Assembly (NCBI RefSeq): GCF_000292245.2
Contig: NZ_ALPT02000003.1
Span: 1-64,000 of the forward strand
DNA length: 64,000 nt
Origin: Alkalihalobacillus alcalophilus ATCC 27647 = CGMCC 1.3604
GTDB taxonomy: Bacteria; Bacillota; Bacilli; Bacillales; Bacillaceae_D
Reading direction: 5' to 3'
Translations under genes and position numbers: made by a program
The notes under the pieces: generated by a model
What the model was told of the DNA's origin: nothing
The model's database searches: none
Seen by the model: only the letters and a program-made list of their open reading frames with translations
Part shown: positions 8,702 to 17,641 of the stretch, in pieces
Position numbering within the stretch: position 1 is the first letter of the stretch
Layout: every line of letters starts with the position of its first letter

Positions 8702-10761
8702 CGTTTTTCCTCCTCATGATAATTAGCTTTATACGTTGTTTTTCTAATCCATTTATCAAATAGGACAAGTAATGCCGGTAAAAGACAAATGACCATAACA
8801 AACGCAAGTAAAGCTCCTCTTCCAAGTAATAAACCAACCGATGAAACAATTGGATTTGAAGAGGTAATCCATAAAACAAAGCCAACACTCGATAAAATGA
8901 GCGCCGAGACAATAATAGAAAACATTTTTTCGTCCAAAGCTTTTTTAATGGCTGCCACAGGTGACATCTGTTTACGGTAACCTTTATACGTTTCCATTAG
9001 TAAAATTCCATAATCAACCGTTGCCGCAAGCTGTACCGTACTGACAATTAAATACCCAACGAAAACAAGCGATGAATTCGTAAAATAAGGGACAGCCAAG
9101 TTAATCCAAACAGCTGACTGAATCGTTAACAAGAGGACAATTGGGATCGAAATCGACTTAAACACAAGCATTAACACAACAGCTATCGTAACAATCGTCA
9201 TCACATTAACGACGATATTATCCTTCGTCACCGTTTCCTTCATATCATAAAGAGTTACACTCTCACCTAAACTAAGGGCCTCTTCTCCGTAAAAATCGGC
9301 TGCTGTTTCCCGCACCGTTTCCACAATTTGAAAAGGAACCTCTCCCTCAGGACCTTGATTCGTATTGATGATAATTCGACTGTAATTTTCAGAAAAGAAT
9401 TCACTCGTAATCGAGTCATCTAAAAAGTCTGGTGGAATGGCAGCTCCGACCAAGTTCACATAAGCGATGGCTCCAGTAACAAACTCGCTTCCTTCTAATT
9501 CCTGTACGAGCTCTTCTTCTTTTGCAAGGTCTCCTTTTGGTACTAATAACACGATCGGAGTTGATTGACTAAACGTTTCTTCAATCGTTCTTTCATCTTG
9601 GCCAGCCCGCGTATTTTCTGGTTGGTCGCCTAGACCGTATATAAAGGATGTATTACTTTGAGCTAAAAAAGCAGGAACAATCAAAATAAAGACAATGATC
9701 ACACTTGGGTATTTGAGCTTCATTAATTTATCGCCGATCCCTTTAAAGCTAGGAACGATGTTTTTATGCTTCGTTTTATCCATCCATTTATAAAAACATA
9801 GCGTCAAAGCAGGCAAAAACACGACCACACTTATAAAACTTAACAAAATCCCTTTTACTAAATTTAACCCAAGATCAGAACCAATTTGAAAGTCCATTAA
9901 CATCAGAGCCATAAACCCAAAAAACGTCGTTGCTGCACTTGTCGCAATAACTGGAAAAGATTCTTTCATTGCTAGTTTCATAGCTTCTTCAGGAGAATTC
10001 GTCTTTTTCCGAAAGTCTGAAAAACTATGAAGAAGAAAAATTGCATAATCCAAAGAAACCGCTAATTGCAAAATCGGAGCAACGGACTGAGTGACATAGG
10101 AAATTTCCCCAAGAAAAATATTTGAACCTAAATTAATTAGAACCGAAACACCAATTGCTGTTAAAAAGAAAATAGGTTCAACCCAAGAGGTTGTCGATAC
10201 GACTAAGATGATGATAATAATCGGCACTAGCAAAAGGGCTGCATACATCGACTCTGTCCCGGCCATTTTTTGTGAGGTAGCCGTATTTAATGCTTCACCT
10301 GCCATCGCATTCTCTTCACCAATTAATTCATAAATCTCATCTGTGACTGCTACTTCATCACCACCACGAATGCTTATCGAGAAGAGAGCACTTCCATCTT
10401 TATAATAGGATTCTACTAACTCTGAATCCATCATTTCAATTGGCATTTTGAGATCGACTGCATCATCTAGCCAATTCACATGTGTTACGCCTTCAATATG
10501 TAAAAGCTCTTCTTTTATAACTAATGCCTCTTGTATCGAAACGTCAAATATCATAACCCTTGTATTCGGGATGGAAGCTGTAAATTCCGTCTCCATCACT
10601 TCCATGGCTATCGTCGATTCAGCATTATCAGGTAAATAATCAACCATATTATAGTTTATGGAGACAAAAAATTGTGCCCCCACAGACAAAAGTGTCATCA
10701 GTAAAAAGACAATAACAACTGTTTTTTTATGTTTTAAAATTGCTCCAGTTAGGTCAACCAT
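8698..10761 (-). CDS. MMPL/RND-superfamily transporter (YdfJ-like)
   Basis: The 687-residue protein shows the MMPL plan: one N-terminal helix, a large outer loop (about 35-165), five helices (about 170-330), a second half starting near 350 with another outer loop (370-515) and five more helices. The motif SLDYAIFLLHSF in the first half and TVDYGILLMETY in the second correspond to the Asp-Tyr proton-relay segment of MMPL proteins. Such proteins export lipids, siderophores or drugs. It leads an operon with the secreted partner gene and is controlled by the divergent TetR; a promoter with operators lies at 10802-10865. Confidence 0.9.
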   Translation of the reverse strand: MVDLTGAILKHKKTVVIVFLLMTLLSVGAQFFVSINYNMVDYLPDNAESTIAMEVMETEFTASIPNTRVMIFDVSIQEALVIKEELLHIEGVTHVNWLDDAVDLKMPIEMMDSELVESYYKDGSALFSISIRGGDEVAVTDEIYELIGEENAMAGEALNTATSQKMAGTESMYAALLLVPIIIIILVVSTTSWVEPIFFLTAIGVSVLINLGSNIFLGEISYVTQSVAPILQLAVSLDYAIFLLHSFSDFRKKTNSPEEAMKLAMKESFPVIATSAATTFFGFMALMLMDFQIGSDLGLNLVKGILLSFISVVVFLPALTLCFYKWMDKTKHKNIVPSFKGIGDKLMKLKYPSVIIVFILIVPAFLAQSNTSFIYGLGDQPENTRAGQDERTIEETFSQSTPIVLLVPKGDLAKEEELVQELEGSEFVTGAIAYVNLVGAAIPPDFLDDSITSEFFSENYSRIIINTNQGPEGEVPFQIVETVRETAADFYGEEALSLGESVTLYDMKETVTKDNIVVNVMTIVTIAVVLMLVFKSISIPIVLLLTIQSAVWINLAVPYFTNSSLVFVGYLIVSTVQLAATVDYGILLMETYKGYRKQMSPVAAIKKALDEKMFSIIVSALILSSVGFVLWITSSNPIVSSVGLLLGRGALLAFVMVICLLPALLVLFDKWIRKTTYKANYHEEEKR

Positions 10762-10801
10762 TCCACACCTCTTCTTGTCGACATTTCATTTTTACTTTAA
10801 T

Positions 10802-10830
10802 ATTATAACTACACGATGTTGGATATACAA
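10802..10830 (-). promoter_or_regulatory. Sigma-A promoter of the MMPL operon
   Basis: On the minus strand TTGTAT and TATAAT are separated by exactly 17 bp, 41 bp upstream of the gene start. The -35 box lies inside TetR operator 1. Confidence 0.75.
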
Positions 10831-10832
10831 CA
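10817..10832. promoter_or_regulatory. Probable TetR operator 1, TGTTG-N6-CAACA
   Basis: A palindrome TGTTG-GATATA-CAACA overlaps the -35 box of the MMPL promoter. An identical-armed copy lies 33 bp away. Both sit between the divergent transporter and tetR genes. Confidence 0.75.
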
Positions 10833-10849
10833 AACAGTTGGCTTGGAAA

Positions 10850-10865
10850 TGTTGATAGAACAACA
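10850..10865. promoter_or_regulatory. Probable TetR operator 2, TGTTG-N6-CAACA
   Basis: TGTTG-ATAGAA-CAACA has the same arms and spacing as operator 1, centre to centre 33 bp (about three helical turns). It lies nearer to tetR, so it could serve autoregulation. Confidence 0.72.
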
Positions 10866-10918
10866 CTTTGGACACTTTTGTTGGATTACTCCTTAAAAAT
10901 AAAAAGAAGGTGAAACGT

Positions 10919-11497
10919 ATGACCTCGAAATTAGATCGACGAAAACAATATACTCGAATGGTCTTAAAAGACAGCCTAATGAAGTTATTATTAGAAAAGC
11001 CGGTCGCAAATGTAACGATTAAAGAGCTATGTGAACGTGCTGATATTAATCGCTCGACCTTTTACAGCCACTATAAAGACCAATATGAATTACTTTACAA
11101 AATAGAAGAAGAAATTATCGAAGAAATGTATCTTACGTTGAGCCAGCACAACTTTACGTCAGAAAGTGAAACATTGCAGTTAACGAAAAGAATAGTGGAG
11201 TATGTTGCAGAAAAAAGTGAGGTTTGTCAGACGCTATTAGGTGACCACGGAAGTAATAGCTTTCAAAAAAGGGTGATGGCTATTACCCATGAATTACTAA
11301 TTAAGAAGTGGACAGATGAAAACCATCTGCAGTTGAAGACTTTAAAATATGTTGCCCTTTTTACCGTGAGTGGTGGCATCCAAGTCATCCAGCATTGGCT
11401 CGCGGAGGGCATGATAGAATCTCCTGAAGAAATCGCCCAATTAATTAATGATTTTACGAATAAAGGTCTTTCCTTTATGAATACTTCTAACCATTAA
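10919..11497 (+). CDS. TetR/AcrR family regulator
   Basis: Started at 10919, where ATG follows AAGAAGGTG, the protein has 192 residues. The N-terminal helix-turn-helix is clear (VTIKELCERADINRSTFYSH, about 27-46) and the C-terminal domain resembles the TetR_C_8 type. An upstream in-frame start would add 17 residues but lacks a ribosome site. It is divergent from the MMPL exporter operon and very likely represses it through the two TGTTG-N6-CAACA sites. Confidence 0.9.
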   Translation: MTSKLDRRKQYTRMVLKDSLMKLLLEKPVANVTIKELCERADINRSTFYSHYKDQYELLYKIEEEIIEEMYLTLSQHNFTSESETLQLTKRIVEYVAEKSEVCQTLLGDHGSNSFQKRVMAITHELLIKKWTDENHLQLKTLKYVALFTVSGGIQVIQHWLAEGMIESPEEIAQLINDFTNKGLSFMNTSNH

Positions 11498-11561
11498 TGA
11501 CAAAAGGAAAAGTTAGCTTTTGCATCTGCCGTCTAGCAGCTTGATTAAAGTTAACAACTAT

Positions 11562-11607
11562 TGACTCATAGAAAAGAAGACTGGCTCCTCTTATGAGTCA
11601 GTCTTCT
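11562..11607. terminator. Bidirectional terminator with overlapping alternative pairing
   Basis: AGAAGACTGGCTC (11575-11587) pairs with GAGTCAGTCTTCT (11595-11607) with one mismatch. The right arm region TATGAGTCA can instead pair perfectly with TGACTCATA at 11562-11570. It separates the convergent tetR and yerC-like genes. Confidence 0.75.
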
Positions 11608-11640
11608 CTACTAAACTTATTCCATTATACAGTAAGCATT

Positions 11641-11943
11641 TTATTCAATAACACCTTGCTCTTTTAGTCGTTCGATCGCCACTCTAAGTCCGCTCTTTTC
11701 ACGATGTAAGCATTGTTTGACACGAAATATTAAGTTCGACCGTGCATTGCTTTCTATGCTAATCGTTTCATAGGATTCCCCATTTAGCACACGTATACCG
11801 ACTCGAAAACGTTGGACATAAGACTCTAGCTCTTTTGGCGTACACATATCTTCAAAAAAGTCGATGCACTCCTCTACTGTATTTAATGACAGCACAGCCT
11901 TATAAAATTGCTCTCTAGTTGCTCTATTCATATCCTTTTTCAT
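11641..11943 (-). CDS. YerC/YecD-type TrpR-family DNA-binding protein
   Basis: From the ATG at 11943 (preceded by AGGGGAG) the product is 100 residues. It has the TrpR-like fold signature: LNTVEECIDFFEDMCTPKEL, then a helix with QRFRVGIRVLNGESYETIS and the helix-turn-helix end RSNLIFRVKQCLH. YerC proteins are small regulators of unknown target in Bacillus. It lies just after the nhaC-like remnant. The divergence at IESNARSNLIF compared with the usual ETGASTATISR is notable: the recognition helix is unusual, so its target may differ. Confidence 0.8.
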   Translation of the reverse strand: MKKDMNRATREQFYKAVLSLNTVEECIDFFEDMCTPKELESYVQRFRVGIRVLNGESYETISIESNARSNLIFRVKQCLHREKSGLRVAIERLKEQGVIE

Positions 11944-11969
11944 AAAGCTCCCCCTATAGAAAGATAACG

Positions 11970-12175
11970 TCACACTGGCATTTTTTTCTCTTTTACATTT
12001 TGAGCAATGGAGTCACCTGGATCTTCTTCTATATGTTTGATTGAAATTCCTGTATAACCATAAAAAATAGCAATAAGCGGTGTAATAAAACACTTGAAGC
12101 TAAACAAAGCATACTCAACACCAATATTTAATGTCGACGTACTAAAAAAGAGGGATTACGAGTTTGATTTTCCAT
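11970..12175 (-). pseudogene. Internally deleted remnant, probably of an NhaC-type antiporter
   Basis: A good ribosome site GGAGG precedes an ATG at 12175 reading MENQTRNPSFLVRRH and a stop. Shortly after, in another frame, comes a membrane-like C-terminus with FITPLIAIFYGYTGISIKHI and EEDPGDSIAQNVKEKKMPV, ending at 11970. N- and C-termini of this kind occur in NhaC/MleN antiporters, so a large internal deletion is inferred. Nothing else is seen in this 300-bp gap apart from the terminator. Confidence 0.4.
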
Positions 12176-12203
12176 ACATGACCTCCGCGTCGATTAATGA
12201 GAT

Positions 12204-12231
12204 TGAACGCAAGGCAAAAACCTTGCGTTCA
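12204..12231 (-). terminator. Hairpin after hmgA
   Basis: TGAACGCAAGG and CCTTGCGTTCA form a perfect 11-bp stem around a 6-base loop, 52 bp downstream of the hmgA stop. No strong T-run follows. Confidence 0.65.
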
Positions 12232-12282
12232 TTAAATACCTAACCTATTTAACGTTTTCATTTTTTGTGGAGCGTACGTTCA

Positions 12283-13440
12283 TCAATCTTCTTTCCAGCT
12301 ATATTTATAGCTTTGTTGCTCGTATTTTCGAGCTTGCTTTACGACTTTTAATGGTCTAAAGGTGTCAATCATCACAGCGAGCTCCAGTGTTTCCTTTTTG
12401 CCGATGCTGCCTTCAATTTTTCCTGGGTGTGGACCATGGGGAATTCCAGAAGGATGTAAAGTCATCGACCCTTCATTTACTCCTTTTCGGCTCATAAAGT
12501 TACCCTTTACATAATAAAGTACTTCATCGCTATCAACATTACTATGATAGTATGGAGCCGGAATCGCCTCAGGATGATAATCGTACATTCGTGGAACAAA
12601 TGAACAGATGACGAAATTATTCCCTTCAAATGTTTGATGAATCGGTGGTGGCATATGAATTCGTCCAGTAATCGGTTCAAAATCATCAACATTGAAAATA
12701 TACGGGAATAAGTATCCATCCCAGCCGACCACATCTAATGGATGGTGACTGAATTGGTGGGAATGCATATACCCTCTAGATTTAGTTCTTACTTCAAAGT
12801 GACCTTTTTCAACATTTGTTTCTAGCTTTTCTGGTCCATGAAAATCCCGCTCACAAAATGGGCTATGCTCGAGTAATTGTCCATGAATATTTCGATAACG
12901 TTTTGGAGTCGTAATCCAACTATTCGTTTCAATGACTAACATCTTAGACTCTACCTCATCTGGGACAACCCGGTAAATCGTACCTATCGGGATCACAATA
13001 TAATCACCTGGTTTGTAAGAAAGGGTGCCAAAGGTGGACTCTACTTTTCCTGTACCATAATGAACGAATAAAACTTCATCTCCATCGCCATTTCGATAAA
13101 AGTAATCCATTGACTTCGTCGGATTGACGACACCAATTAGAACATCCTCATTTCCTAAAAGGTATTCCCTTCCCATAACAGCATCGGTTTCTTCTGTATA
13201 TTGATGCGAATATAAGTGGCGTGGTGATAAGTCCTGCTGCTCCTCATATTCGACCGCACAGCTATTTAATAATTTAGATTCGACCATTGCTGTTGGTGGA
13301 TGATGATGATACAAAATCGATTGAATACCTGAGAAGCCCTTTGTCCCCATTACTTGCTCACGATATAATTCTCCATTTTCTTTCCGAAAAACCGTATGTC
13401 TTTTCCGAGGGATTTCCCCCATTTGTTTATAAAATGGCAT
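12283..13440 (-). CDS. hmgA: Homogentisate 1,2-dioxygenase
   Basis: The 385-residue enzyme opens the ring of homogentisate to maleylacetoacetate, using Fe(II). The C-terminal cupin holds the family ligands in YYHSNVDSDEVLYYVKGNF (His and Glu) and LHPSGIPHGPHPG (His). Other conserved pieces are SHHPLDVVGWDGYLFPYIFN and HMPPPIHQTFEGNNFVICSF. This is the shorter (about 385-residue) bacterial form; animal and proteobacterial enzymes have about 440. Ribosome site GGAGAGGAG precedes the ATG. It is the last gene of the hpd-unknown-fah-hmgA run. Confidence 0.96.
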   Translation of the reverse strand: MPFYKQMGEIPRKRHTVFRKENGELYREQVMGTKGFSGIQSILYHHHPPTAMVESKLLNSCAVEYEEQQDLSPRHLYSHQYTEETDAVMGREYLLGNEDVLIGVVNPTKSMDYFYRNGDGDEVLFVHYGTGKVESTFGTLSYKPGDYIVIPIGTIYRVVPDEVESKMLVIETNSWITTPKRYRNIHGQLLEHSPFCERDFHGPEKLETNVEKGHFEVRTKSRGYMHSHQFSHHPLDVVGWDGYLFPYIFNVDDFEPITGRIHMPPPIHQTFEGNNFVICSFVPRMYDYHPEAIPAPYYHSNVDSDEVLYYVKGNFMSRKGVNEGSMTLHPSGIPHGPHPGKIEGSIGKKETLELAVMIDTFRPLKVVKQARKYEQQSYKYSWKED

Positions 13441-13497
13441 AGTTGACTCCTCTCCTGATAATCGCTCAAATCAAAATATAGCAACCTATCTTTACGT

Positions 13498-14765
13498 TTA
13501 TTCCTCTAGAAACGCTGGTAAAATTCGTCCAGTTACTTCGCCAAATCCGATTCGATAACCATCTCCTTGGCACCAACCAGTCATCGTTAACTCATCTCCA
13601 TCTTCAATCCAAGTTCTCTCTTCCCCATTTTGGAAAACAAGCGGTTCTGTTCCTCTCCAAGAAAGTTCAAGTAAACTGCCTCGTTCTTCTTTTGTTGGAC
13701 CACTTATCGTTCCTGATGCGTGAAGGTCACCTGGTCGTAAATTACAACCATTAATCGTATGATGACTAATTTGTTGAGCCATACTCCAATAAAGATATTG
13801 GAAATTAGTAGCGACGATTTTTTCTTTTTTGACATCGTTTTTCCTTTTAAATACACTTCTAAATTCACATCAAACGAGCTCGGTCCTTCTTTTGTTAAAT
13901 AAGGTAATGGTGCTGGCTCCTGCTTCGGTCCATGCACTCGAAATGGCTCTAATGCTTCAAGTGGAACAACCCACGGAGATAGAGAAGTGGCAAAGCTCTT
14001 TGCCAGAAAGGGTCCAAGCGGTTGATACTCCCATGCTTGGATATCACGGGCACTCCAGTCATTCACTAATACTAAACCAAAGATTTGCTCTTCTGCCTCT
14101 TTAATAGGAATTGGTTTTCCTCGTTCATTCCCTGGTCCTATAAACCAACCCATCTCTAATTCGAAATCGAGTTGTTTTGTTGGTCCAAAGCTTGGAGATT
14201 GTTCAGTTGCTGCCTTTGTTTGACCATTTACACGTCTCACATCTGTCCCACTAACGACGACTGAACTGGCTCTCCCATGATAACCAATCGGTAAATGCGT
14301 CCAGTTAGGCATTAAAGCATTCTCCTTGCCTCGAAACATCGTCCCTACATTTGTCGCATGCTCCTTTGAGGCATAGAAATCCGTATAATCACCGATTTGT
14401 GCTGGCAATAATAACTCCACATTTGCTAAAGGTAACAAGGCTTTGTCTCTTAACTCTTGGTTGTCACGCAGGGTTGGTTCATCCTCCCTTAATAGCTGCT
14501 GAATTTGGTGACGGACATCACTCCAGGCTGTTTTTCCAAGAGCCATAAAATGATTAAGGGAAGATTGATTAAAGACTTTCTCACCCGCTGTTACCCCTTT
14601 TACATTTAGCAGTCCAGCCTCTTCCAATATAGATAGATCCAAGACATATTCGCCGATCGCGACTCCTACTCTAGGACTCTCATTTGAATGCGGTCGAAAA
14701 ATACCATAGGGTAAATTTTGAATCGGAAAATGGGATTTTTCATGAACCGGAATAAAAGATTTCAT
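13498..14765 (-). pseudogene. fah: Fumarylacetoacetase, interrupted by an apparent one-base frameshift
   Basis: Fumarylacetoacetase splits fumarylacetoacetate into fumarate and acetoacetate. The N-terminal frame has DFYASKEHATNVGTMFRGKE and DFELEMGWFIGPGNERGKP with the metal-binding Asp/Glu residues, then QIFGLVLVNDWSARDIQAWE. After LEVYLKGK it goes out of frame, and the rest (MAQQISHHTINGCNLRPGDL, ASGTISGPTKEERGSLLELS) continues in the next frame. One extra T in the T5 run at 13838-13842 would restore KNDVKKEKIV and give about 422 residues, the normal length. Start chosen at 14765, 8 bases after GGAGG. It may be a sequencing error or a real loss of the pathway's last step. Confidence 0.88.
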
Positions 14766-14781
14766 CGTTTTGACCTCCATC

Positions 14782-15762
14782 CTATATTAATTGCAAGCTG
14801 CGAAGGTCTTCTCTTGGTTCATCAAAGCTACAACTTCCATACGAATAAACCATACCTTGACGCAATCTCTTTATCTCTGAATAGTTGACAACAGTCCCCT
14901 TCCACTCAATACCATCTTCTAAAAACTTAAAGCTTGTTGGTTCCTCATCAGAAAGAATTTCAATCAGAGTTTCGAACGATGGTTGATAAATTCTAGCGAG
15001 CATACTAGCTGTAAAAATATTTATAAAACCGTGCATATGGGTATTTACTTCCTGCCGGTGCATCCGAATCGGATGATGTAAACCCGCCGTGAATTTTTGT
15101 GGAATCTCTCGCTCACTACAGCCGATTAACACTTTGGCTACTTGTTCTGGTGTTGGAAAAGCATCAGCGGTAACACCACCCGTTCTCAACTTCAACCCAA
15201 TGACTAATGAACTTGTCTCGTTATGACTGGCTATTTGTCTTAATGATTCCTCAACCTTCTGCTCCCATCCCTCATTTAAAGGGAAAGTCAGCTCACAAAA
15301 TAGTTGGACATGATGTTTTCTGGCTTCAGCTGCAATTGCCTCAAGAAACAAATGACTTGGAATCAATGGAGGAAGCGGCATTTCAAACACATTAATCTGA
15401 ACAACCTCTTTAAACTCATCCAAAAATTCAGAACATCTTTCCAAGTCAGCTCTTAAATTATTTAGACAACTTGCCTCATCTGTGCTCCGCTGTCCAACCA
15501 CAGCTAGCTCTAATCTCTTCTCCTTTGAAAATAAGGATAAATAAGGAACCAATTCCTTTAACCGAGCTGCTGGAATAATAAATCGACCAAGCATCCAAGC
15601 ATCTTTATCATTTTGATAATCTACAAAATTATGAATCGCTGTTTCAAGAGAGAGATTAGCAGGCGGAAAAAGTCCTGCGTAATCAATTAAATTTTCTAAG
15701 TAAGCCTGTATACTCGGGGTGTAATCGTCTCTCTTCAAGAGAACACTCCTTTCTTCACACAT
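14782..15762 (-). CDS. Uncharacterised alpha/beta protein in the tyrosine-degradation cluster
   Basis: The 326-residue protein is soluble and not recognised as any named enzyme. Conserved-looking blocks are LIDYAGLFPPANLSLE (about 24-39), GLKLRTGGVTADAFPTPEQV (about 197-216) and KFTAGLHHPIRMH (about 231-243); the TGG and AGLHHP blocks look like strand-end active-site loops of a TIM-barrel. It lies 17 bp upstream of fah and 19 bp downstream of hpd, so it is surely in the operon. The enzyme expected here, maleylacetoacetate isomerase, has no other candidate in the island. Ribosome site AAGGAG precedes the ATG. Confidence 0.8.
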   Translation of the reverse strand: MCEERSVLLKRDDYTPSIQAYLENLIDYAGLFPPANLSLETAIHNFVDYQNDKDAWMLGRFIIPAARLKELVPYLSLFSKEKRLELAVVGQRSTDEASCLNNLRADLERCSEFLDEFKEVVQINVFEMPLPPLIPSHLFLEAIAAEARKHHVQLFCELTFPLNEGWEQKVEESLRQIASHNETSSLVIGLKLRTGGVTADAFPTPEQVAKVLIGCSEREIPQKFTAGLHHPIRMHRQEVNTHMHGFINIFTASMLARIYQPSFETLIEILSDEEPTSFKFLEDGIEWKGTVVNYSEIKRLRQGMVYSYGSCSFDEPREDLRSLQLI

Positions 15763-15780
15763 CTTATCTCCTTGCTCTTT

Positions 15781-16902
15781 TTAAATATTACCGCGACGCT
15801 CTTGCTCACGTTCAATCGACTCGAACAAAGCTTTGAAGTTCCCTTCTCCAAATCCTCTTGCACCTTTTCGTTGAATGATTTCAATAAATAAAGTTGGGCG
15901 ATCAACTATTGGTTTTGTAAAAATTTGCAGCAAATACCCTTCATCGTCCCGGTCAACTAAAATATTAAGCTCCTGTAGTTTTTTCACATCCTCATCGATA
16001 TCACCAACTCGAGCTATTAAATCCTCATAATACGTATCTGGAGTTTGCAAAAATTCGACTCCATTCTCCCGAAGTGTTTTCACCGTTGAAATCACATCAT
16101 TAGTCAACACGGCTAAGTGCTGCACACCAGGACCATTATAAAAGTCTAAATACTCTTCAATTTGAGATTTACGTTTCCCTTCTGCTGGTTCATTGATTGG
16201 GAATTTAATACGTCCCGTTCCATTCATCATCACTTTTGACATCAAGGCCGAGTATTCTGTTGAAATATCGTCATCATCAAAATGTTTTAAGACATTAAAC
16301 CCAAATACCTTCTCATAATAATTCGTCCACTCTTCCATTCTTTCCACATTTCCGACAACATGGTCGATTCCGACAATTCCTGATGGCTTAGAAAAGTTTG
16401 GTCCCTCATATGGTTGGTAGCCTGGTAGAAATAACCCTTGATAATCGCCATATTCAACCAATGTATGAACTGTATCACCATAAGTACCAATAATCGCCTT
16501 TTTCACGTAACCGCTTTCATCTTTATCAATCCATGGTTCTTTAATCGCAATTCCACCACGTTCAATCGCACCATAATATGCTTTATCGACATCTGATACT
16601 TTTAACGCAATATCTTTAACACCTTCACCATGTAGTTTAACAAATTTAGAAACCTCATGATCAGCCGTCAGTGAACCTGATAAGATAAGACGAATCGCCC
16701 CTTGTTCTAGTACATAAGAGACAACCTCTCGACTCCCTGTTTCCAATCCACGATAGGCTTTAATTTGAAATCCAAACGCCTGACAGAAATAATAAGCGGA
16801 CTGCTTAGCATTGCCTACATATATCTCTAAATGATGAAAACTCTCTACTGGAAAAATATCTTCCGTTAATTGGTCTGCCTTACCCATTACTTTATTTTCC
16901 AT
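15781..16902 (-). CDS. hpd: 4-Hydroxyphenylpyruvate dioxygenase
   Basis: The 373-residue protein converts 4-hydroxyphenylpyruvate to homogentisate. It has two vicinal-oxygen-chelate halves; the Fe(II) ligands are His181 (GIDHVVGNV), His262 (GVQHLAV) and Glu341 (LFIEIIQRKG). The C-terminal GARGFGEGNFKALFESIE is the characteristic gating helix. AGGAGG precedes the start. First gene of the minus-strand operon that continues through the unknown gene, fah and hmgA. Confidence 0.97.
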   Translation of the reverse strand: MENKVMGKADQLTEDIFPVESFHHLEIYVGNAKQSAYYFCQAFGFQIKAYRGLETGSREVVSYVLEQGAIRLILSGSLTADHEVSKFVKLHGEGVKDIALKVSDVDKAYYGAIERGGIAIKEPWIDKDESGYVKKAIIGTYGDTVHTLVEYGDYQGLFLPGYQPYEGPNFSKPSGIVGIDHVVGNVERMEEWTNYYEKVFGFNVLKHFDDDDISTEYSALMSKVMMNGTGRIKFPINEPAEGKRKSQIEEYLDFYNGPGVQHLAVLTNDVISTVKTLRENGVEFLQTPDTYYEDLIARVGDIDEDVKKLQELNILVDRDDEGYLLQIFTKPIVDRPTLFIEIIQRKGARGFGEGNFKALFESIEREQERRGNI

Positions 16903-16930
16903 TAGTATTCCTCCTAATTTTTAAAGCGAA

Positions 16931-17029
16931 GCCTGTTTGGTCAGAAGCGAGAAAAAATTAGGGTCGGCTGATGAAGATGTTCTTTGTCTTCATTCAGACG
17001 AACCGATTTTTCTCGAGCTTCTAACAGGC
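16931..17029. repeat. Long interrupted hairpin (about 99 nt)
   Basis: GCCTGTT (16931) pairs with AACAGGC (17023-17029), AGAAGC and AGAAAAA with TTTTTCT and GCTTCT, TCGG with CCGA and ATGAAGA with TCTTCAT near the tip. It lies about 30 bp upstream of hpd, so within its 5' leader or promoter zone. The rest of the 16903-17288 gap shows no gene; a promoter for the plus-strand genes must lie in 17040-17280 but no clear boxes were found. Confidence 0.65.
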
Positions 17030-17288
17030 GCAGCTAGATTGAATATTTTTCCCTTACTAAAATAATAATATTTGGTCCCAATCCTTGCAAACACCTGCTT
17101 TGACGCTTCGCTTCTTTACTGAAAAATAGTGCAAGTTTCCCCTAAAAAAATTCATGCATCAAAAGTTCTATTCCCTTATCCCTTCACCACAATAATGCGT
17201 TTAAGCTTTCATATCGATCCTTGCAAAGAGTTCTGATTCAAACATATACTCACTACAAAAATAAGACATTCTACAGGAGGTCAAACCA

Positions 17289-17531
17289 TTGTGCTTTGAT
17301 GTGAAGCTTTGCCCTAATAATGCGAGTGCACAATCAAATACGCTCAAGAATCAATTAAACAATCTTCCTTCTATTAATATTGTAGAAAAGCAATGTCTCA
17401 ATTATTGCGGCCAATGTATAGTAGAACCTTTTTGCCTAATTAACGGGAAAAACATTTCAAGTGATACGGTTGAAAACCTCTATTCATCTATCACAAAATA
17501 TGTAAGCTCCCAAAAATCAAGCTGTGTGTAA
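17289..17531 (+). CDS. DUF1450 family (YuzB-like) small cysteine protein
   Basis: The 80-residue product starts at a TTG placed 9 bases after AGGAGG. It matches the DUF1450 pattern: KLCPNNAS near the start, then QCLNYCGQC and EPFCLINGK. The cysteine arrangement C-x3-C-x2-C resembles thioredoxin-like [2Fe-2S] or metal-binding folds; the function is unknown. It lies 110 bp upstream of phenylalanine dehydrogenase on the same strand. Confidence 0.8.
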   Translation: MCFDVKLCPNNASAQSNTLKNQLNNLPSINIVEKQCLNYCGQCIVEPFCLINGKNISSDTVENLYSSITKYVSSQKSSCV

Positions 17532-17641
17532 GTAAGGTCTGTAAGAGGAAATTGTGCAGATAACTTGAATCTATTTAATTTCGGAATTATATGTAAGCGG
17601 TATCAAGCATTCACCATTTTAAAAACTACGGGGGAATCATA

